Shown: positions 61,082 to 64,000 of the stretch, one piece after another
Numbering within the stretch: position 1 is the stretch's first letter
Layout: every line of letters begins with the position of its first letter
Origin: Acidovorax sp. CCYZU-2555
GTDB lineage: Bacteria; Pseudomonadota; Gammaproteobacteria; Burkholderiales; Burkholderiaceae_C
Direction of reading: 5' to 3'
NCBI RefSeq assembly: GCF_018413525.1
Contig: NZ_JAHCDD010000012.1
Span: 29,413 to 93,412, forward strand
Length of the DNA stretch: 64,000 bases
Notes under the pieces: generated by a model
Databases searched by the model: none
Told to the model about the DNA's origin: nothing
The model's input: only the letters and a program-made list of their open reading frames with translations
Translations under genes and position numbers: made by a program

Positions 61082-61848
61082 GATCTGCTGTTCTGGCGCA
61101 AGGGATTGACCCAGTCGCGGACCAGGCGACCGGCAATGCCGCTGCCTGCGGGAAGATCCAGTTGCAGACGCACGCCATCGGGAATGTCGTTGTTGGTGGC
61201 CGCAGAGGTACCGGTAGTTCCCGCGCTGCCCGTCGCCGCTGTACTGGCGGCCGCAGCGGCCGCGGCAGCGTTGGCCACTTCTGTCGACGTGCTGGCCGCG
61301 GACTCGGCATCGCTCGATTGCGGGTTGCTCCAGGCGCCGCCGCGGTAGTAATAGATGGCCCAACCGTTGAGCGGGAACAGCGCGGTTTCGCGTCCGCGCT
61401 GGGCGTCGCTGGGGTTGCGCGCCCATTGGCCGGCCTGGTTCCAGGCGTCGTTCCATTCGCTGCGCGTGCGCACCGGCGGCGACTGCCAGCGCAACCATTG
61501 GTCACGGCCCTGGCTGCTGCGCCGCGCCCAGGCAACGACCAGGGCGCCGGCTTCGGGCGCGGCGGTGTTGCGCCGCGTCATGCGCAGCGCCTGGCCGTCC
61601 CAGGCGATGGCCTGGGTGTTTTCCAGCGTCATCAGGCCGTCAAGGTCGGCGTTCCATTGGGCCAGCGCGGTCTGCAGCACCGCATGGGCATCGGTATGGG
61701 CCTGGGTGTACTGCTGCGAGCGCACCATGCTGTCGAGGCCGCGCCAGCCCATCAAGGCCATCAGCGCCATCGCCACCAGGGCGACCAGCAATTCAACCAG
61801 GGTGAAACCGCGGGCCTGGGATGGGGAGCGAAGGGCGCGGGCCTGCAT
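61078..61848 (-). CDS. gspJ: Type II secretion minor pseudopilin GspJ
   Basis: This 256-residue protein has a prepilin leader ending ARGFTLVELLVALVAMALMA (Gly14, Phe15, with Glu19 at +5). The C-terminal domain is longer than usual because of an Ala/Thr/Ser-rich insertion (about 189-222). It starts one base after the gspI stop and works with GspI and GspK at the pseudopilus tip. Confidence 0.93.
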   Translation of the reverse strand: MQARALRSPSQARGFTLVELLVALVAMALMALMGWRGLDSMVRSQQYTQAHTDAHAVLQTALAQWNADLDGLMTLENTQAIAWDGQALRMTRRNTAAPEAGALVVAWARRSSQGRDQWLRWQSPPVRTRSEWNDAWNQAGQWARNPSDAQRGRETALFPLNGWAIYYYRGGAWSNPQSSDAESAASTSTEVANAAAAAAAASTAATGSAGTTGTSAATNNDIPDGVRLQLDLPAGSGIAGRLVRDWVNPLRQNSRS

Positions 61849-61849
61849 G

Positions 61850-62233
61850 TCAAAAGCGCCCGACGATCGAGGTGATGCTCAACACGGAATACTGGCCGTT
61901 GCTGATCTTGACGTCGGCGCGGCGAAAGCTCGGGTTGGGCGTGGGGCGCACGACCAGGGTCACGCCGAAGACCTGGCCGGCCTGCTCGCAGGTGCCGTTG
62001 GTATCGCCCACGGGCGGCATCTGCTGCGACAGGCGCATGCGCACCAGTTCGTTCTCGGCACAGATCTGGCCTAGCAGCATGTCTGTCTGGCGCTGGGCGT
62101 TGCGGGTCAGCGCCGACGAAGCCTGCGCGCCCGCGAGCAGGGCGATGGCAACGATGCCCAGGGCCACCAGCACTTCGATCAGCGTGAAACCGCGCGCCGG
62201 CGCGGCGCGCCTGCGGCGCAACACCGCGCTCAC
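61850..62233 (-). CDS. gspI: Type II secretion minor pseudopilin GspI
   Basis: This 127-residue protein has a leader followed by ARGFTLIEVLVALGIVAIAL, the type IV prepilin cleavage signal with Glu at +5. A GTG start at 62233 overlaps the gspH stop by four bases; no in-frame ATG is available near the leader. Length matches GspI. Confidence 0.92.
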   Translation of the reverse strand: MSAVLRRRRAAPARGFTLIEVLVALGIVAIALLAGAQASSALTRNAQRQTDMLLGQICAENELVRMRLSQQMPPVGDTNGTCEQAGQVFGVTLVVRPTPNPSFRRADVKISNGQYSVLSITSIVGRF

Positions 62234-62655
62234 GGACGGCCCTCGGGCGCGAACGGGCGCAAGCCATCGGACGCAACCGACAGGCGCAGCTCGGGCGTAT
62301 CGACATGGGTCAGCAGCGTGCGCTGCGGGGGCAGCAGCGGCTCGGGGCCGAGGATCAGCACCGTGCCGTCGGCCACGCGCGTGCCGGGATCGAGCCATGC
62401 CGTGGGCAGCGTGCTGCCCGCGGGCAGGCCGTCAAAGCGAAAGCCCGCGCCCACTGCCTGCCAGCGCACCAGCGTGCCGCTGGCGCGGGCCTGGGAGCGG
62501 CCGGCCTCGAGCAGGGCCGCGAGCCGTTGACCTTCGCGCTCGAGACGGCTCTGGCCGCTGTCGCGCATGGACATGGCGACGCCGGCCGTGGCCAGCGCCA
62601 TGATGCTGATCACGACCAGCAACTCCAACAGGGAAAAACCGCGTGCGCGTGTCAT
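62230..62655 (-). CDS. gspH: Type II secretion minor pseudopilin GspH
   Basis: This 141-residue protein starts MTRARGFSLLELLVVISIMA, a prepilin leader with Glu at +5. The rest is a short beta-rich domain as in GspH, which joins the pseudopilus shaft to the tip complex. It is 73 bases downstream of gspG and overlaps gspI by four bases. Confidence 0.93.
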   Translation of the reverse strand: MTRARGFSLLELLVVISIMALATAGVAMSMRDSGQSRLEREGQRLAALLEAGRSQARASGTLVRWQAVGAGFRFDGLPAGSTLPTAWLDPGTRVADGTVLILGPEPLLPPQRTLLTHVDTPELRLSVASDGLRPFAPEGRP

Positions 62656-62728
62656 CGCCGGATCCGGTCAAGCAAGGGTGGGAGCAGAGCTGCGCCCGCG
62701 GATGGGCGCGCTGCCCCCAGAGGGCCCA

Positions 62729-63190
62729 TTACTGCCAGCTGCCGATGTCGGCGTCGTTGCCTTCGCCACCGGGCTGGCCGTTGGCGCCCAGCGACATTAC
62801 ATCGACTTCGCCCTTGATGCCAGGGTTCAGATACTGGTAGGGATTGCCCCAGGGATCGTTGGGCAGCTTTTCAACATAAGGCTTCCAGTTGTTCGGCTGG
62901 GGGCCGGCGGTCGGACGCGCGACCAGTGCCTGCAGGCCCTGCTCGGTCGTCGGGTAGCGCTGGTTGTCCAGGCGATAGAGCTTGAGCGCCTGCATGATGT
63001 TGGTGATGTCGGTGCGCGCTGCCGTGCGGCGCGCGTCATCGGCGCGGTCGAGCAGGTTGGGCACGATCAGCGCGCCGAGCACGCCGATGATGACAAGCAC
63101 CACCATCAGTTCGATCAATGTGAAACCACGTTGCACGGCCTGGCGCAGCGGGCGCGCCGATGTGCATTGCGGAACTGTCATGGAATTCAT
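62729..63190 (-). CDS. gspG: Type II secretion major pseudopilin GspG
   Basis: This 153-residue protein has a leader and QRGFTLIELMVVLVIIGVLG, the cleavage signal of the major pseudopilin. The C-terminal domain has the calcium-site loop region around NDPWGNPYQYLNPGIKGEVD (in two parts). Three possible ATG codons exist at 63205, 63190 and 63181; 63190 is chosen as the middle option. It is the first gene of the G-to-E operon and is divergent from gspC. Confidence 0.92.
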   Translation of the reverse strand: MNSMTVPQCTSARPLRQAVQRGFTLIELMVVLVIIGVLGALIVPNLLDRADDARRTAARTDITNIMQALKLYRLDNQRYPTTEQGLQALVARPTAGPQPNNWKPYVEKLPNDPWGNPYQYLNPGIKGEVDVMSLGANGQPGGEGNDADIGSWQ

Positions 63191-63226
63191 TAGCTGTAAC
63201 GTCATATGAGTCCATGATAATGCGTC

Positions 63227-63670
63227 ATGGTGACAAATTCGCTTCAAATTTGGCGCGTACGCGCGGGCACGTTCGTTCTATGGACGGCCGCGGGCGCATG
63301 TCTGGTGTTTTGGGGCTTGCGTCTGGCATCCCCGGCCGAGGCTGCGCTGGTGGCGGTCGCCGCGCCCCCGCCCGTCGCAGTCGACCTGCAGGCGCTGTCC
63401 CAGGTGCTGGGTGCGGGGCCGGCTGCGCCAACCGCCCAGGCCCCGGCCGCGCCCAGCCGCTATACGCTCCAGGGACTGTTGGCCGGGCGCGACAGTGGTC
63501 GCGGCGCGGCGGTCATAGGCGTCAACGGCCAGCCGGCGCGCGCGTTTCCCGTGGGGGCGCAGGTCGACGAAGGCCTGGTGCTGCAGTCGGTCGGCGTCCA
63601 GCAGGCGCGGCTAGGACCCTCGCGTCAGGGTGAGGCGACCGTGACGCTCGAGTTGCCGATCAAGAAATAA
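63227..63670 (+). CDS. gspC: Type II secretion protein GspC, short form without PDZ domain
   Basis: This 147-residue protein has a transmembrane helix (about 13-33), a linker and a single homology-region domain (about 75-145, with YTLQGLLAGRDSGRGAAVIG). There is no PDZ or coiled-coil domain after it. GspC links the platform to the GspD secretin. It is divergent from gspG, an unusual place, and its end overlaps the convergent phosphatase gene by 11 bases. Confidence 0.88.
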   Translation: MVTNSLQIWRVRAGTFVLWTAAGACLVFWGLRLASPAEAALVAVAAPPPVAVDLQALSQVLGAGPAAPTAQAPAAPSRYTLQGLLAGRDSGRGAAVIGVNGQPARAFPVGAQVDEGLVLQSVGVQQARLGPSRQGEATVTLELPIKK

Positions 63671-64000
63671 ACCATTCGCCAGGGGCTGGCGCTGGCTGGG
63701 TCCACTCGGCCGCCGTGGCCTGCCGTGCCGGATGCGCGCGCAGCCAATGCACGCAGCGCGCCACGCCCGCATGGCTGATCCACACCTGGTCCGCATCCGC
63801 CGGGTCGCACTCCTGCAGCGCAGACTGCACGCGCGCCAGCATTTGCGCCAGCGATTCACCGCCGCCGGGCGCATAGGCATGCAGGTCGCGGGCCCAGGCG
63901 TCCAGTTCGGCACGCGGCACGCCATCCCAGGGCAAGCCTTCCCAGGCGCCGAAATCCATTTCCTGCAGACGCGCATCCGCCTGGCTGCTGAGGTCGGGGC
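63660..64000 (-). CDS. cobC: Histidine phosphatase family protein, C-terminal part (CobC-like)
   Basis: The gene runs off the right edge. The visible 112 codons include LQEMDFGAWEG near the edge, GGGESLAQMLARVQSAL and WISHAGVARCVHWL (the second catalytic His region), typical of alpha-ribazole phosphatase CobC. The catalytic RHG motif would be beyond the window. It is convergent with gspC with an 11-base overlap. Confidence 0.78.
   Translation of the reverse strand, partial: PDLSSQADARLQEMDFGAWEGLPWDGVPRAELDAWARDLHAYAPGGGESLAQMLARVQSALQECDPADADQVWISHAGVARCVHWLRAHPARQATAAEWTQPAPAPGEWFIS

Noticed and set aside
1..64000. CRISPR arrays, tRNA or rRNA genes, insertion sequences
   Set aside because: I saw no regularly spaced repeats, no tRNA-like cloverleaf, no rRNA sequence and no transposase gene or terminal inverted repeats by reading; a covariance-model search was not possible.

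Overview
This window is about 64 kb of GC-rich DNA from a betaproteobacterium of the order Burkholderiales. The gene set points most strongly to the family Comamonadaceae: a cyanophycin locus with CphA and CphA', a DUF2760-Hsp70-DUF3731 cluster, a gspG-to-gspE type II secretion operon, and an intergenic repeat that I associate with that family. No database search was possible, so the genus is left open.

Positions 1-20.4 kb carry most of a type III secretion system (T3SS) of the Ysc superfamily. The gene set and order resemble the Bordetella Bsc system. One long minus-strand operon runs from a small unknown gene through three tandem Bsp22-like filament/tip genes, a SycD-type chaperone, the translocators SctE and SctB, a second chaperone, a YscG-like TPR protein, and then sctI-J-K-L-N-O-P-Q-R-S-T, leaving the window inside sctT. 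The plus strand carries sctW, a YopN-type chaperone gene, sctX, sctY and sctV, then (after a convergent STAS gene) sctD, a yscE-like gene and sctF. The secretin sctC, sctU and any dedicated sigma factor are not here and may lie beyond the left end. I find four exact copies of GGAACC-N14-GTTACNNA. Two are divergent between the main operons, one is before sctX, and one is at the start of sctT. All point in the direction of T3SS transcription and resemble HrpL-type ECF sigma promoters.

Positions 17.9-30.1 kb hold an apparent regulatory module. It has a STAS anti-anti-sigma protein, a membrane SpoIIE/PP2C phosphatase and an RsbW-type ATP-binding kinase, equivalent to Bordetella BtrV, BtrU and BtrW. 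Interleaved with them are a periplasmic binding protein, a sensor-MFS fusion, a large multi-spanning membrane protein, a small periplasmic sensor and a GNAT-like protein. Several of these membrane proteins appear to share a common periplasmic sensor segment. This expanded partner-switching cluster is the most system-like novelty in the window.

Positions 30.1-38.9 kb hold a PhoD-type phosphatase, an unusual glycine-rich repeat protein, the DUF2760-Hsp70-Hsp70/DUF3731 module and small unknowns. Positions 38.9-47.3 kb hold creA and a cyanophycin locus (cphA, cphA', a zinc-ribbon ABC exporter and a DUF1854 gene), with a clear intrinsic terminator after cphA.

Positions 48.5-63.7 kb hold a type II secretion system: gspG-H-I-J-K-L-M-N-D-E on the minus strand, gspC divergent, and gspF about 3.1 kb downstream of gspE. 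Three genes lie between gspE and gspF, one of them a visibly AT-richer lipoprotein gene. GspE lacks the usual tetracysteine zinc-binding segment. The window ends inside a histidine-phosphatase gene that resembles cobC.
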